Source: Puniceicoccaceae bacterium 5H
GTDB taxonomy: Bacteria > Verrucomicrobiota > Verrucomicrobiia > Opitutales > Oceanipulchritudinaceae
NCBI GenBank assembly: GCA_009772895.1
Contig: WOUP01000001.1
Span: forward strand, 372,001 to 436,000
Length of the DNA: 64,000 nt
Direction: 5' to 3'
Shown: positions 47,319-56,577 of the stretch, one piece after another
How positions within the stretch are numbered: the stretch's first letter is position 1
Layout: every line of letters begins with the position of its first letter
Made by a program: the position numbers and the translations under genes
The notes under the pieces: model-generated
The model's input: the letters and a program-made list of their open reading frames with translations, nothing else
Databases searched by the model: none
What the model was told of the DNA's origin: nothing

Positions 47319-47855
47319 ATGGCAGACGCGCTTGTTTTAACCCTTCTTGGCCCTGACCGCCCCGGTCTCGTCGAAGATCTCGCGGCGCTGGTTTCCTCTT
47401 GCGGAGGCAACTGGCTCGATAGCCGCATGAGCCATCTCGGCGGTCAGTTTGCCGGGATTTTGCGTATTACAGTCGCAGCCGATCAACAAGAAGAGCTGCA
47501 AAATGGCTTTGCCCAGCTCCGTGAAGCCGGGCTTCAAATCAGTGCCATGCCGGACGACGCTCAAGCGCCGTTCGAAGCACTCAAGGCCGTCAAGATCCAG
47601 GTAACCGGCCAGGATCACCCGGGTATCGTCCGGGATCTGACGCATGTCCTGGCCCAGCACGAAGGCAATATCGAAGAGCTGAACACCTGGACCGAAAATG
47701 CGCCCTGGTCCGGCGATGTGCTCTTCTGCGCTTCGATCGAAGTGCAGATCCCCGCCGAAGTTCCTTCGACGGAGCTGCGCACGTCCCTCGAGTCGATTGC
47801 CCAGGATTTGATGGTGGATTTGCGGCTGGAAGCACCCCAGCCCGAACTCGCCTAG
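47319..47855 (+). CDS. GcvR-like double ACT-domain protein
   Basis: Two ACT domains fill this 178-residue protein: first LVLTLLGPDRPGLVEDLAALVSSCGGNWLDSRM, then KIQVTGQDHPGIVRDLTHVLAQHEGNIEELNTW. This arrangement is that of GcvR, the glycine-cleavage regulator of E. coli. The ligand is probably an amino acid such as glycine or serine. There is no DNA-binding domain, so it would act through a partner. A possible promoter (TTGTCA at 47284, TACATC at 47307, 17-base spacer) lies close to the start codon, which leaves almost no 5' leader. Confidence 0.85.
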   Translation: MADALVLTLLGPDRPGLVEDLAALVSSCGGNWLDSRMSHLGGQFAGILRITVAADQQEELQNGFAQLREAGLQISAMPDDAQAPFEALKAVKIQVTGQDHPGIVRDLTHVLAQHEGNIEELNTWTENAPWSGDVLFCASIEVQIPAEVPSTELRTSLESIAQDLMVDLRLEAPQPELA

Positions 47856-47989
47856 CTAAAGAACATCAGTGAAGACTTGAGCGCTTGCAGCAAGGCCTGC
47901 GCAGCCTGTTGCGGCGTCAGTCTTTGCTGCGTGCCGGTCTGGCCGGTAGTCGAAGAGTGCGAGGTGGGAGCGGGAGCCGTGGTGACCAT
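47852..47989 (-). CDS. Possible small protein, 45 residues
   Basis: An ATG at 47989 opens a frame of 45 codons that ends with TAG at 47852-47854 and shares CTAG with the gcvR-like stop. The peptide is Thr/Ser/Gln/Ala-rich at first (TTAPAPTSHSSTTGQTGTQQ) and then helix-like (LTPQQAAQALLQALKSSLMFFS). No Shine-Dalgarno is seen. It fills an otherwise empty gap between two genes. It may be a real small gene or chance, and I have no function. Confidence 0.3.
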   Translation of the reverse strand: MVTTAPAPTSHSSTTGQTGTQQRLTPQQAAQALLQALKSSLMFFS

Positions 47990-48024
47990 GAGGCCACGTT
48001 AAAGCGCGCCCAGTTTTCTCGTCA

Positions 48025-48059
48025 GATAAAACAGGACCGACGGTATGCGCGCCGGTCCT
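48025..48059 (-). terminator. Terminator of glnS
   Basis: On the minus strand AGGACCG (48059-48053) pairs with CGGTCCT (48039-48033) and is followed by GTTTTATC. It lies directly downstream of the glnS stop. Confidence 0.8.
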
Positions 48060-48096
48060 TCGGTGAAAGATCAGGACGAAGTGGACTGGAACGGGG

Positions 48097-49758
48097 TTAG
48101 CCCTTTTTGGCCCAGCTGTCCTTTAAAGAAACCGTTCGGTTCCATACCCACTGATCGGGAGTGCTGTCCGGATCGAGGCAGTAGTAGCCCTTGCGCTCGA
48201 ACTGCACAATGTCGCCCACCCCGTGCTGCGCCAGCTCAGGCTCCCCATATGCGGTGATGACCTGCAGGGACTCGGGGTTGAGGTTGTCGAGGAAGGTGTG
48301 GCCTTCTTCGACGTCCTCGGGATCGTCGCTCATGAAGAGGTGATCGTAGAGGCGGCCTTCGAATTTCACGTTTTCCGTCGCGCTGACCCAGTGGATCGTG
48401 CCCTTGACCTTGCGGTTGTCGGGGGTGCTGCCACCGCGGCTTTCGGGGTCGAATTCCGCTTCGAGCTCCACCACGTTGCCGGCCTCGTCCTTGATGACCT
48501 TGGTACAGGTGATGTAGCAGGCATAGCGCAGGCGCACTTCGCGCCCCGGTGCGAGGCGGAAATACTTCTTGGGCGGATCCTCCATGAAGTCGTCGCGCTC
48601 GATGTAAATCTCACGCGTTAGCGGTACCTTGCGCGTGCCAAAGGACGCATCGCCGGGATGATTCGGCCCTTCATACCACTCCGTTTCTTCGGGAAAATTC
48701 GTGATCGTGACCTTGATCGGGTCCAGCACCGCCATCCGGCGCGGCGCGCGGCTCTCGAGATCCTGACGCAAACAGTGCTCGAGCAGCGCAAAATCTGTGC
48801 GGCTGTTGAATTTCGTCACCCCGACGCGCGCCATAAAGTCCTTGATCGACTCGGGCGTGAAGCCGCGGCGGCGCATCCCCCGCAGCGTGGGCATACGGGG
48901 GTCGTCCCAGCCATGGACGTGTTGCTCTTCGATCAGCTGACGCAGCTTGCGCTTGGTCACGATCGTGCGGGTCAGGTTGAGACGCGCGAACTCGATCTGG
49001 CGCGAGGGAAAGATCTCGAGCTTTTCGATGAACCAATTGTAGAGTGGCCGGTGATCCTCGAATTCCAGTGAGCAGAGACTATGCGTCACGTTTTCGAGGG
49101 AATCGCTTTGGCCGTGCGTGTAGTCATAGGTCGGATAGATGCACCACTTGTCGCCCGTACGGTGGTGGTGCTGGCGGATGATGCGGTACATCACCGGGTC
49201 CCGTAGGTTCATATTGGGGCTTGCCATGTCGATCTTGGCGCGCAGCACCTTGCTGCCATCCGGAAAGTCGCCGGCGCGCATACGCTGGAACAGGTCCAGG
49301 TTTTCCTCCGGCGTGCGGTCGCGGAAGGGGCTCGGCTTGCCCGGTTCCGTCAACGTGCCCCGGTTCAGGCGGATTTCTTCCCCGTTCTGATCGTCGACGT
49401 AAGCCAGGCCCTTTTCGATCAGGCTGCAGGCCCACTCGAAGAGCTGCTCGAAGTAATCGGAAGCGTAGCACTCCTTGTCCCAGCTCCAGCCCAGCCAGGC
49501 AATGTCTTCCTTGATGGCGTCGACGAACTCCGTCTCCTCTTTCACCGGGTTGGTGTCGTCGAAACGCAGGTTGACCTTGCCGTTGAACTCGCGGGCCAGA
49601 CCGAAGTCGATCGTAATGGCCTTGGCGTGTCCGATGTGCAGGTAGCCATTGGGCTCGGGCGGAAAGCGCGTCTGAATTGCTTCGTGCTTACCCGACTGCA
49701 AATCTTCGGCAATGATGTCGCGGATAAAGTTGCTGGGCTTTTTGTCTTCGTCAGCCAT
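48097..49758 (-). CDS. glnS: Glutaminyl-tRNA synthetase
   Basis: Class I synthetase that charges tRNA-Gln with glutamine. [15 protein letters not shown] (HIGH motif) and the C-terminal anticodon-binding beta barrels fit GlnRS. The length of 553 residues matches E. coli (554). The usual MSKRK loop reads IVTKRKL here, a Met-Ser to Val-Thr change next to the catalytic lysine. CDPE-type features of GluRS are absent, and the N-terminal block [17 protein letters not shown] matches GlnRS. A direct GlnRS implies that tRNA-Gln does not need transamidation. Confidence 0.94.
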   Translation of the reverse strand: MADEDKKPSNFIRDIIAEDLQSGKHEAIQTRFPPEPNGYLHIGHAKAITIDFGLAREFNGKVNLRFDDTNPVKEETEFVDAIKEDIAWLGWSWDKECYASDYFEQLFEWACSLIEKGLAYVDDQNGEEIRLNRGTLTEPGKPSPFRDRTPEENLDLFQRMRAGDFPDGSKVLRAKIDMASPNMNLRDPVMYRIIRQHHHRTGDKWCIYPTYDYTHGQSDSLENVTHSLCSLEFEDHRPLYNWFIEKLEIFPSRQIEFARLNLTRTIVTKRKLRQLIEEQHVHGWDDPRMPTLRGMRRRGFTPESIKDFMARVGVTKFNSRTDFALLEHCLRQDLESRAPRRMAVLDPIKVTITNFPEETEWYEGPNHPGDASFGTRKVPLTREIYIERDDFMEDPPKKYFRLAPGREVRLRYACYITCTKVIKDEAGNVVELEAEFDPESRGGSTPDNRKVKGTIHWVSATENVKFEGRLYDHLFMSDDPEDVEEGHTFLDNLNPESLQVITAYGEPELAQHGVGDIVQFERKGYYCLDPDSTPDQWVWNRTVSLKDSWAKKG

Positions 49759-49863
49759 GGGAATGCATACAGAGTTGCGGATTGAACGACGTCGTCAACC
49801 GGAATGACGTTTTACCGCGGGTTCTGCAGTCTGGAATGCGAGGCAGGGCGTTTGGAACGAGAT

Positions 49864-50634
49864 ATGCGTCTTCAACCGTCCATGTGGCAGACGTTTATCT
49901 ACGGCTTGATCGCTTCGAGCGCGCTTCTGCTCGGCGCGGTCATCGGCACTTACTGGCGGCCCTCGAAACGGATCACCGGCGTCACCCTCGCCTTTTCCAG
50001 CGGTACGCTCATTTCGGCGCTTTGTTTCGAGCTGTTTCCCGAGGCTGCGGAGCAAGGTGGCTTCTGGCTTAGCGGCATCGGCCTGGTCGCGGGGGCGGGC
50101 GCGTTTGTGCTGCTCGACGCTTGGCTGGACCGCATGGCTGCGCCAAAGGCAGGCCCGGAAGAACCACAGGAGCGCAAGGTGGTGCAGGAAGCCAGCCGCG
50201 GCGTCGGCCTTTCGTTGCTCGCCGGGGTGACGCTGGACGGCATCCCGGAAAACCTGGCCCTGGGCGTCTCGATTGCCAGCGGCCTGAGCCTGCCACTGCT
50301 GGTCGCGATTTTTGCCAGTAACCTGCCTGAAGCGCTCGTGGGCGCCAACGCGATGCGGGATGCCAAACGTTCCAAGCGCTTCATCATTGGCATCTGGACC
50401 GCGACGACCATCCTCTTGACCCTCGCCACAGTGGGCGGAGACGCCATTGGTGAATCCCTGAGCCCCGAAATGCTGTCGCTGCTGCTCTCCTTTTCCGGTG
50501 GCGCCGTGCTCGCTTCGCTGGCCGACACCCTGATGCCGGAGGCCTTTGAGCACGGCAAACCCTGGAATGCGTTCGGCACTGCGGCGGGCTTCTTTATTTC
50601 CTTCGTCCTCGCCCATCAGGGCGCGGGCGGATAA
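49864..50634 (+). CDS. ZIP family divalent-metal transporter
   Basis: Inner-membrane protein with about seven to eight hydrophobic segments. TLAFSSGTLISALCFELFPEA forms part of the membrane metal site, and TLDGIPENLALGVSIASGL is the signature helix of the ZIP family with conserved Glu and Asp. FASNLPEALVGANAMR is the next conserved helix. The start is uncertain: MRLQPSMW (49864) or MWQTF (49882), and the upstream frame is open. It is probably zinc or iron uptake. It is divergent from glnS. Confidence 0.85.
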   Translation: MRLQPSMWQTFIYGLIASSALLLGAVIGTYWRPSKRITGVTLAFSSGTLISALCFELFPEAAEQGGFWLSGIGLVAGAGAFVLLDAWLDRMAAPKAGPEEPQERKVVQEASRGVGLSLLAGVTLDGIPENLALGVSIASGLSLPLLVAIFASNLPEALVGANAMRDAKRSKRFIIGIWTATTILLTLATVGGDAIGESLSPEMLSLLLSFSGGAVLASLADTLMPEAFEHGKPWNAFGTAAGFFISFVLAHQGAGG

Positions 50635-50669
50635 ACAAAACGAGGTGTCCCCAGATTGGGAGCACCTCG
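50633..50669 (-). terminator. Rho-independent terminator of typA
   Basis: CGAGGTG (50641-50647) and CACCTCG (50663-50669) pair with a further CCC/GGG inside. On the minus strand the hairpin is followed by TTTTGTTTA, which ends typA transcripts. The T run overlaps the stop codon of the ZIP gene. Confidence 0.85.
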
Positions 50670-50695
50670 CAGAAAGAGCACAAGAGTCGCGCCGC

Positions 50696-52528
50696 TTAGG
50701 CGTTAAGCGCGGCTTCGCGCTTCTCAGCCTTGCGACGCTCGTTGGAGTTCAGGATACGCTTGCGCAGGCGCAGGTGATTCGGCGTGGCTTCGACGTATTC
50801 CTCCGAGCTAATGTACTCCAGCGCGCGCTCGAGCGAGAAACGCAGCGGCGGCGCGAGCTGCACGTTGTCGTCCTTGCCCGAAGAGCGCATGTTGTCCAGC
50901 TTCTTGGCCTTCGTCGGGTTGACGGGGATGTCTTCCTTGCGCGGGTTCTCGCCCACGATCATGCCCTCATAGGTCTTCTCGCCCGGCCCAATGAAGAGCT
51001 TGCCGCGCTCCTGCAACGCCATCAGCGAATAGCCGGTGCTCTCGCCGATGTCCATGGAGACCAGCGTGCCGGTGTTGCGGGTGCGGATTTCGCCAGCCCA
51101 GGGACTATACTCCTTGAACAGGTGCGACATCACGGCACGGCCGGAGCTGATGTTGAGCAAGTCGAACTCAAAGCCGATCAGACCGCGGGTGGTGATCGTA
51201 ACCTCCAGGTTGGTACCGAGGGCCGTCTGGTGCATGTTGTCGATCCGCCCCTTGCGGCTGGCGAGATTCTTCATGATGTCGCCCAGGCACTCATCCGGCG
51301 TTTCGACCCAAAGGGTTTCGTAGGGTTCCAGCGTCTCGCCGTCGTCACTCTTTTTGGTGATGACCTTCGGACGAGACACGAGGATTTCGTAGCCCTCGCG
51401 GCGCATCGTTTCGACCAGCACGGAAACCTGCATGGCGCCGCGGGCCACAATATCGAAAGTGCCGCCGAACTCACCGTCGCTGATGCGCAGGGAGATGTTG
51501 ATCTTCTGCTCGCGCGCCAGACGGTCGCGGATTTGGCGAGACGTCACATACTTGCCGTCCTGACCGGCCAGCGGACCGTCGTTGACCGCAAACATCATGG
51601 AGATGGTTGGCGGGTCGATTTCCACGAAAGGCAGCGGTTCGGCCGTTTCGTCCGCCGTCAGCGTCACGCCAATATCGACGTCTTCAAAACCGGCCAGGCC
51701 CACGATATCGCCTGCCTCACCCACCGGCGAGTCGGAGCTGGTCAGGCCTGAGTAGGTGAAGACCTTGGTGATCTTGGTGCGCTTCTTGTTACCCTCGCGG
51801 TCGAAGACAAAAATCGAGTCGCCCGCCTGAATCTTGCCAGAGGAAACCTTGCCGAGCGCCACCCGGCCCACGAAGTCGTTCCAGTCGATGTTTGAAACGA
51901 GCATCTTGAACGGTTCATCGGGTTCGGCCTCCGGGCCGGGGATATTGTCGACGATCATCTGGAACAGCGGCAGCATGTCCTTCCGCTCGTCTTCCAGTTC
52001 GTGCACCATGAAGCCATTCTTGGCGCTGCCATAGACGAACGGACAGTTGAACTGCTCCTCCGTCGCTTCCAGCTCCATCAGTAGCTCGAGCACCTGATCG
52101 TGCACCTTCATCGGGTCGCTGTTCTCGCGGTCCACCTTGTTGATGACCACGATCGGACGCAGCCCTTGCTGGAGGGCCTTGCGCAGCACGAAACGCGTTT
52201 GGGCCTGCGGGCCGTCATAGGCATCGACCAGCAACAGTACGCCGTCCACCATCTTCATCACGCGCTCCACCTCACCGCCAAAATCGGCGTGGCCCGGCGT
52301 ATCCACGATGTTGATGATATAGTCGTGCCAATGCACGGACGTGTTCTTGGCTTTGATCGTGATGCCCTTTTCCCGTTCCAGGTCCATGCTGTCCATGGCC
52401 CGTTCGGCCACCTGCTGGTTTTCGCGGAAAGCTCCGCCCTGGCGCAGGAGTTGGTCGACCAACGTGGTTTTCCCGTGGTCAACGTGAGCAATGATCGCAA
52501 TATTGCGAATGTGAGCGATGGTCGGCAT
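50696..52528 (-). CDS. typA: Translational GTPase TypA/BipA
   Basis: EF-G-like GTPase that assists ribosome assembly and growth under stress. G1 [11 protein letters not shown]2-like [12 protein letters not shown]3 [11 protein letters not shown] and G4 NKVDREN are all present, and domains III-V follow with [15 protein letters not shown] and the BipA-specific C-terminus ([23 protein letters not shown]). The length of 610 residues is normal. It is divergent from hemE across 115 bases. Confidence 0.96.
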   Translation of the reverse strand: MPTIAHIRNIAIIAHVDHGKTTLVDQLLRQGGAFRENQQVAERAMDSMDLEREKGITIKAKNTSVHWHDYIINIVDTPGHADFGGEVERVMKMVDGVLLLVDAYDGPQAQTRFVLRKALQQGLRPIVVINKVDRENSDPMKVHDQVLELLMELEATEEQFNCPFVYGSAKNGFMVHELEDERKDMLPLFQMIVDNIPGPEAEPDEPFKMLVSNIDWNDFVGRVALGKVSSGKIQAGDSIFVFDREGNKKRTKITKVFTYSGLTSSDSPVGEAGDIVGLAGFEDVDIGVTLTADETAEPLPFVEIDPPTISMMFAVNDGPLAGQDGKYVTSRQIRDRLAREQKINISLRISDGEFGGTFDIVARGAMQVSVLVETMRREGYEILVSRPKVITKKSDDGETLEPYETLWVETPDECLGDIMKNLASRKGRIDNMHQTALGTNLEVTITTRGLIGFEFDLLNISSGRAVMSHLFKEYSPWAGEIRTRNTGTLVSMDIGESTGYSLMALQERGKLFIGPGEKTYEGMIVGENPRKEDIPVNPTKAKKLDNMRSSGKDDNVQLAPPLRFSLERALEYISSEEYVEATPNHLRLRKRILNSNERRKAEKREAALNA

Positions 52529-52643
52529 GCCTGAATTTCGTTAAGACAAAAGCTCCAAGATGACAGATCCGGCCAGCGTGGCAAGGCTGCTTTTGACTTG
52601 AATATGATTGCCAATGCGCCGCCATGAGTGAACATGCCCGCAC

Positions 52644-53672
52644 ATGAAGTCCCGCGAACGCATGCTCGCCGCCCTTTCCTGCCAACCGGTGGACCGCCCG
52701 CCCCTCTGGGTGATGCGCCAGGCGGGCCGTTATCTGCCTGAATACCGGGAGTTGAAAGCCCAACACGGCTTTCTGAAGATGGTGCGCACGCCGGAGTTGG
52801 CAACCGAAGTGACCCTGCAGCCGCTGCGCCGCTTCGAGCTGGATGCCGCCATTCTCTTCAGCGACATCCTCGTGATCCCCGAGGCGCTGGGCCAGCCCTA
52901 CCGCTTCCGCGAAGAAGGCGGCATCGCCATGGATTACCGCCTCGCGGCAGCGGCTGATATCGAACGCCTCAAACCGGCAGACGCGGTCCGGGACGCCCTG
53001 GAATACATGCCGGCGGCGCTGCGCATCCTGCGGGAGGAGCTGGGCGACCGAAAGGCGCTGCTGGGCTTCGCGGGGTCTCCGTGGACGCTCGCCACCTACA
53101 TGGTCGAGGGCGGTTCCAGCAATACCTACAGCCAGATCAAGACCCTCTACTTTGAAGACAAGGCGCTCTTTGAGCAGCTGATGACCAAGGTAACGGATGC
53201 GGTGGCCACCCTGCTGAACATGCAGATCGAGGCGGGCGCGGACGCGGTGCAGATTTTCGACTCCTGGGCGTCGGCCTGCCCCGGCAACCTCTACACCGAC
53301 CTTTCACTGCGGTGGATCTGGCGTATCATCCAGCAACTGCCCGAAAGATTCCCGGTGATCCTGTTTGCCAAGGGCGTCGCCCATCAGCACGCGCAACTCG
53401 TGGCCACCGGCGCGTCTTGCCTCGGCGTGGACTGGACCGTCGATCTGCCTACTTTCTCCCGCCAGCTGCGTCCCGATGTGGCAGTGCAGGGCAACCTCGA
53501 CCCGGTGCTCATGACCTTGGAGCCCACCCACGTGGCCCGCGAAGCCCGTCAGCTGGTCGAGCGCATGCAAGGGCGCCCCGGCTTCGTGCTCAACCTGGGG
53601 CACGGCATCACGCCGCAGGCGAAGGTCGAATCAATGCAAGCTTTGGTGGACGTCGTCACCTCTTTGGCCTAA
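52644..53672 (+). CDS. hemE: Uroporphyrinogen decarboxylase
   Basis: Removes four carboxyl groups from uroporphyrinogen III to give coproporphyrinogen III. PPLWVMRQAGRYLPEYRELK is the N-terminal signature, and Asp in LFSDILVIPEALG fits the catalytic residue. The second signature is GFAGSPWTLATYMVEGG. The length of 342 residues is normal. It starts the heme operon, and hemN follows 10 bases downstream. No Shine-Dalgarno is obvious, and the promoter should lie in 52529-52643. Confidence 0.96.
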   Translation: MKSRERMLAALSCQPVDRPPLWVMRQAGRYLPEYRELKAQHGFLKMVRTPELATEVTLQPLRRFELDAAILFSDILVIPEALGQPYRFREEGGIAMDYRLAAAADIERLKPADAVRDALEYMPAALRILREELGDRKALLGFAGSPWTLATYMVEGGSSNTYSQIKTLYFEDKALFEQLMTKVTDAVATLLNMQIEAGADAVQIFDSWASACPGNLYTDLSLRWIWRIIQQLPERFPVILFAKGVAHQHAQLVATGASCLGVDWTVDLPTFSRQLRPDVAVQGNLDPVLMTLEPTHVAREARQLVERMQGRPGFVLNLGHGITPQAKVESMQALVDVVTSLA

Positions 53673-53682
53673 AGGTACTGCC

Positions 53683-55038
53683 ATGCTTCCCCGCGCCCTA
53701 GTGGAAAAATACCAGCGGCCCGGTCCGCGCTACACGTCTTACCCGACGGCGTTGCACTTTACGGACCACGTGGTTGAAGATACCCTCATCGCCGAAGCCG
53801 CGGCGGAAACCGGCCCCCGGTCGTTGTATTTCCACCTGCCCTTTTGCGAGAGCCTCTGCTGGTTTTGCGCCTGTGCCAAGGTCATTACGCAAGACACGAC
53901 CAAGGCGGACCGGTATCTGGATGCGCTGGCCCGCGAGATGGATGCCTACATCGCGGTGACAGGAGCGGAGCGGCCGGTCGAGCAGCTCCACCTGGGCGGT
54001 GGCTCGCCGAGCTTCTTCACGGTGCCTCAACTAGGCCGGTTGCAACGACTGGTAGAGGAACGCTTCCAATACACGCCAGATGCAGAACTGTCGGTGGAAC
54101 TCGACCCGCGCACGGTCGATGCAGACAAGATCGCCGTGTTGGCCGAAGCCGGCTTCCGTCGTGCGTCCTTTGGCGTTCAGGACGTTGAGCCCAAGGTCCA
54201 GCACGCCGTCCACCGCATCCAGCCGAGCAAGATGAACCGGCAGTGCATCGAGCAAGCCCGCGGCGCAGGCTTCACCTCGATCAACATCGACCTGATCTAC
54301 GGTCTGCCGGAGCAAAGGCCCGATTCCTGGGCGCGGACGCTGGATGAGGTGCTCTCCTACTCGCCCGACCGCCTGGCCGTCTTTGCCTATGCCCATGTGC
54401 CTTGGGCCGCCCCGGCGCAACGTATTCTGGAGAAGCGTTCGCCGTTGCCCGATGCCGAGACGCGACTGGAGATGCTCGAGATGGCCAATGAGCGTCTGCT
54501 GGCCGCAGGATACCACTTCATCGGCATGGACCACTACGCCCTGCCCGACGACGAGCTTTCGGTCGCCCAGCGGGAGGGCTCCCTCCACCGCAACTTCCAG
54601 GGCTACAGCACCCGTGCGGGGCGTGAGATCGCCGGCTTCGGGATGAGCGCCATTTCCCAGACCCACGGGAGCTTTCGTCAAAATCTGAAAGACCTGGAGG
54701 CATACTACGCTGCAGTCGAAAAAGGCGAATGGCCCCTCGAACGCGGCTACCTGCTGACGGAAGACGACCACATCCGCCGCTACGCGATCATGGAAGTCAT
54801 GTGCCACGGCCAACTGCGGTGGGATGACTTGCGCGAGCGTTTCGGCATCGAACCCACGGCTTACTTCCAGGAGGCGTTGCCCCAGCTCTCGACGATGGAA
54901 GAAGACGGGCTGTTGACGCTCAACGCGGAGGAGGGCTTGAACGTTACGCACATCGGCTGGCGCCTCTTGAGAAATATTGCGATGACGTTCGACGCCTATC
55001 TCAAGCCGCAGGAACAGCGTCACGCCCGCACGATCTAG
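53683..55038 (+). CDS. hemN: Oxygen-independent coproporphyrinogen III oxidase
   Basis: Radical-SAM enzyme that decarboxylates coproporphyrinogen III to protoporphyrinogen IX. The iron-sulfur cluster cysteines are Cys55, Cys59 and Cys62, with Cys64 alongside, in FCESLCWFCAC. RPGPRYTSYPTA near the N-terminus and HLGGGSPSFFTVPQL and NIDLIYGLPEQRPDSW follow. The length of 451 residues fits true HemN (E. coli 457) rather than the shorter HemW. The 3' end is followed by the inserted prepilin block, not by hemG. Confidence 0.96.
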   Translation: MLPRALVEKYQRPGPRYTSYPTALHFTDHVVEDTLIAEAAAETGPRSLYFHLPFCESLCWFCACAKVITQDTTKADRYLDALAREMDAYIAVTGAERPVEQLHLGGGSPSFFTVPQLGRLQRLVEERFQYTPDAELSVELDPRTVDADKIAVLAEAGFRRASFGVQDVEPKVQHAVHRIQPSKMNRQCIEQARGAGFTSINIDLIYGLPEQRPDSWARTLDEVLSYSPDRLAVFAYAHVPWAAPAQRILEKRSPLPDAETRLEMLEMANERLLAAGYHFIGMDHYALPDDELSVAQREGSLHRNFQGYSTRAGREIAGFGMSAISQTHGSFRQNLKDLEAYYAAVEKGEWPLERGYLLTEDDHIRRYAIMEVMCHGQLRWDDLRERFGIEPTAYFQEALPQLSTMEEDGLLTLNAEEGLNVTHIGWRLLRNIAMTFDAYLKPQEQRHARTI

Positions 55039-55154
55039 GGGCAAAAACCCGGCCAATGCCGCCAGTTTACGTATGCATTTTGCCGGAATGAACCCTCTTT
55101 TCGCAAAAACTAGGTCAATATAGGTGTATTTTCTATAAAGCGTTTTTCCGGGAA

Positions 55155-55183
55155 TTGACTATTCTGCGTTGGGGCTCTTTAAG
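55155..55183 (+). promoter_or_regulatory. Candidate promoter of the prepilin block
   Basis: TTGACT at 55155-55160, a 17-base spacer and TTTAAG at 55178-55183 match sigma-70 consensus at 5 of 6 and 4 of 6 positions. It lies in the 190-base gap between hemN and the first prepilin gene, so the block can be transcribed on its own. The rest of the gap is A/T-rich and without a coding frame. Confidence 0.5.
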
Positions 55184-55228
55184 ATGAGTTAGATGGTCCG
55201 ATGTCCTCTACTCCGACCCGGAGTTCCC

Positions 55229-55750
55229 ATGCTGCGAGATCTGCGTCATCCTGAGAAAGCTCGCCAAGGCTTTACGCTGGTTGAGGTCGCCATAGGCATG
55301 GCGATCTTCTCTATCGTCGCCATGGCGGTGTTGGCGGCTTCGATGCGCGCCTATAAAGATGCGGAAGATACCAACCGCTACCTGGCCGCCCATGCGCTGG
55401 CGATCAGCGTGCTGCAGCAGTTGGCGTCCATGCCCAAGACGCAACACTCCGACGCCGTGCTCATGCCCACGTCGCAAACCTACACGGTTTACGACTCTTC
55501 GGGTCAGGTCATCAACCTGATGATCGATCCGCCGGCGCCCATCACCACCCACCTCTTTTCGACCCTGGCGCAGGGTGAGCGTCACGCCACCGCCCAATTC
55601 GAGGTCACGATCGACCTGGATGTCGCCAAGGTCACCGACTACGACTGCTACCAGATCAACGTGGCCTGCAGTTACGTATCTCCTTCCACCCACCAGACGA
55701 AGACGGTGGAAGTCAGCACCCTCACCCCGAGTGTCGTCGAAGACAACTAA
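55229..55750 (+). CDS. Prepilin-like protein (class III signal, GFTLVE)
   Basis: Residues about 12-32 (RQGFTLVEVAIGMAIFSIV) hold a prepilin peptidase site (Gly then Phe) with the conserved Glu at +5, followed by the hydrophobic N-helix. The 173-residue protein then has a globular C-terminal part with cysteine pair CYQINVAC. It should be cleaved by PilD-type peptidase and enter a type IV pilus or type II secretion pseudopilus. The start at 55229 is preceded by GGAG. Its stop overlaps the start of the next gene. Confidence 0.9.
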   Translation: MLRDLRHPEKARQGFTLVEVAIGMAIFSIVAMAVLAASMRAYKDAEDTNRYLAAHALAISVLQQLASMPKTQHSDAVLMPTSQTYTVYDSSGQVINLMIDPPAPITTHLFSTLAQGERHATAQFEVTIDLDVAKVTDYDCYQINVACSYVSPSTHQTKTVEVSTLTPSVVEDN

Positions 55751-56577
55751 TGATGCGCTCCAGCCGATCTTCCCGCGGTTTTACATTATTGGAAGTGATG
55801 GTGGCCGCCACCATCCTCTTCGTGCTCGTAGGCTGCATTGCCGTCTTCATGCTCGAGGTCACCAAGACCTATTACGGAGCGGTCGCCAAGACCGACTATG
55901 CCGCCAGGGTCCGTGAGCTTTCGCAAGATATTGGCCGAGACATCATCAGCGCCAATGTCTTTGTGGTCTATCCTTCACAGGCAGATGAAGACCACGACTC
56001 CGAAGCGGACGAATGCAGCAATGACGTAGGAGGCCGCTTGCTCGTCCTGGTGCACGCCACCCTGAACATGGACGATACGCTGCCGGCCTATGACCGCATC
56101 GACCGCATCATCGCCTATGCAGTCGATACCACATCTCCCGTGGTCGACGGTGAAGGCAAGACCATCGGCTATCCGCTCTTCCGCTACGAACTGGAGCCAC
56201 CTGCCACCGAAGATTGGATTACAGACGTCGCAGGGTACTACGACAACGTCTACACGCCAGCCGGCGCCGTCAACATGCCGACAGGCATCACCGAGTTTCT
56301 CGACTACGTCGACAAGGTGCTGGATACGACTCCCGAGTACATCCTCACCGTAGCAGGTGAAAACAGTGAGGCAGACGAGGACGGGAGCACGTTCGACGTT
56401 TCTGAATCTTTCCTGATTCGCCGCGGCAAAACCGTCACCCTCACTCTCGGCGTCGTGGCCAGCAACGACAACATCGTCGACTCCGATGGCGACGGCAAAT
56501 ACGAGGCCAAAGCGACCAGCATCGTCACTGCCAACACGCTCAACCTTTCCTTCACTCCCCGGGGAACCTCAGAATGA
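55750..56577 (+). CDS. Prepilin-like protein with larger C-terminal region
   Basis: SSRGFTLLEVMVAATILFVLVGCIAVFML is the prepilin signal and N-terminal helix (cleavage after Gly10, Glu at +5). The 275-residue protein is PulJ/GspJ-like in its early part and then has a region rich in Asp/Glu/Ser (SQADEDHDSEADE, DSDGDGKYEAKA), perhaps calcium-binding. It overlaps both neighbours by 1-4 bases, so it is translated with the preceding prepilin and the following large protein. Confidence 0.88.
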   Translation: MMRSSRSSRGFTLLEVMVAATILFVLVGCIAVFMLEVTKTYYGAVAKTDYAARVRELSQDIGRDIISANVFVVYPSQADEDHDSEADECSNDVGGRLLVLVHATLNMDDTLPAYDRIDRIIAYAVDTTSPVVDGEGKTIGYPLFRYELEPPATEDWITDVAGYYDNVYTPAGAVNMPTGITEFLDYVDKVLDTTPEYILTVAGENSEADEDGSTFDVSESFLIRRGKTVTLTLGVVASNDNIVDSDGDGKYEAKATSIVTANTLNLSFTPRGTSE

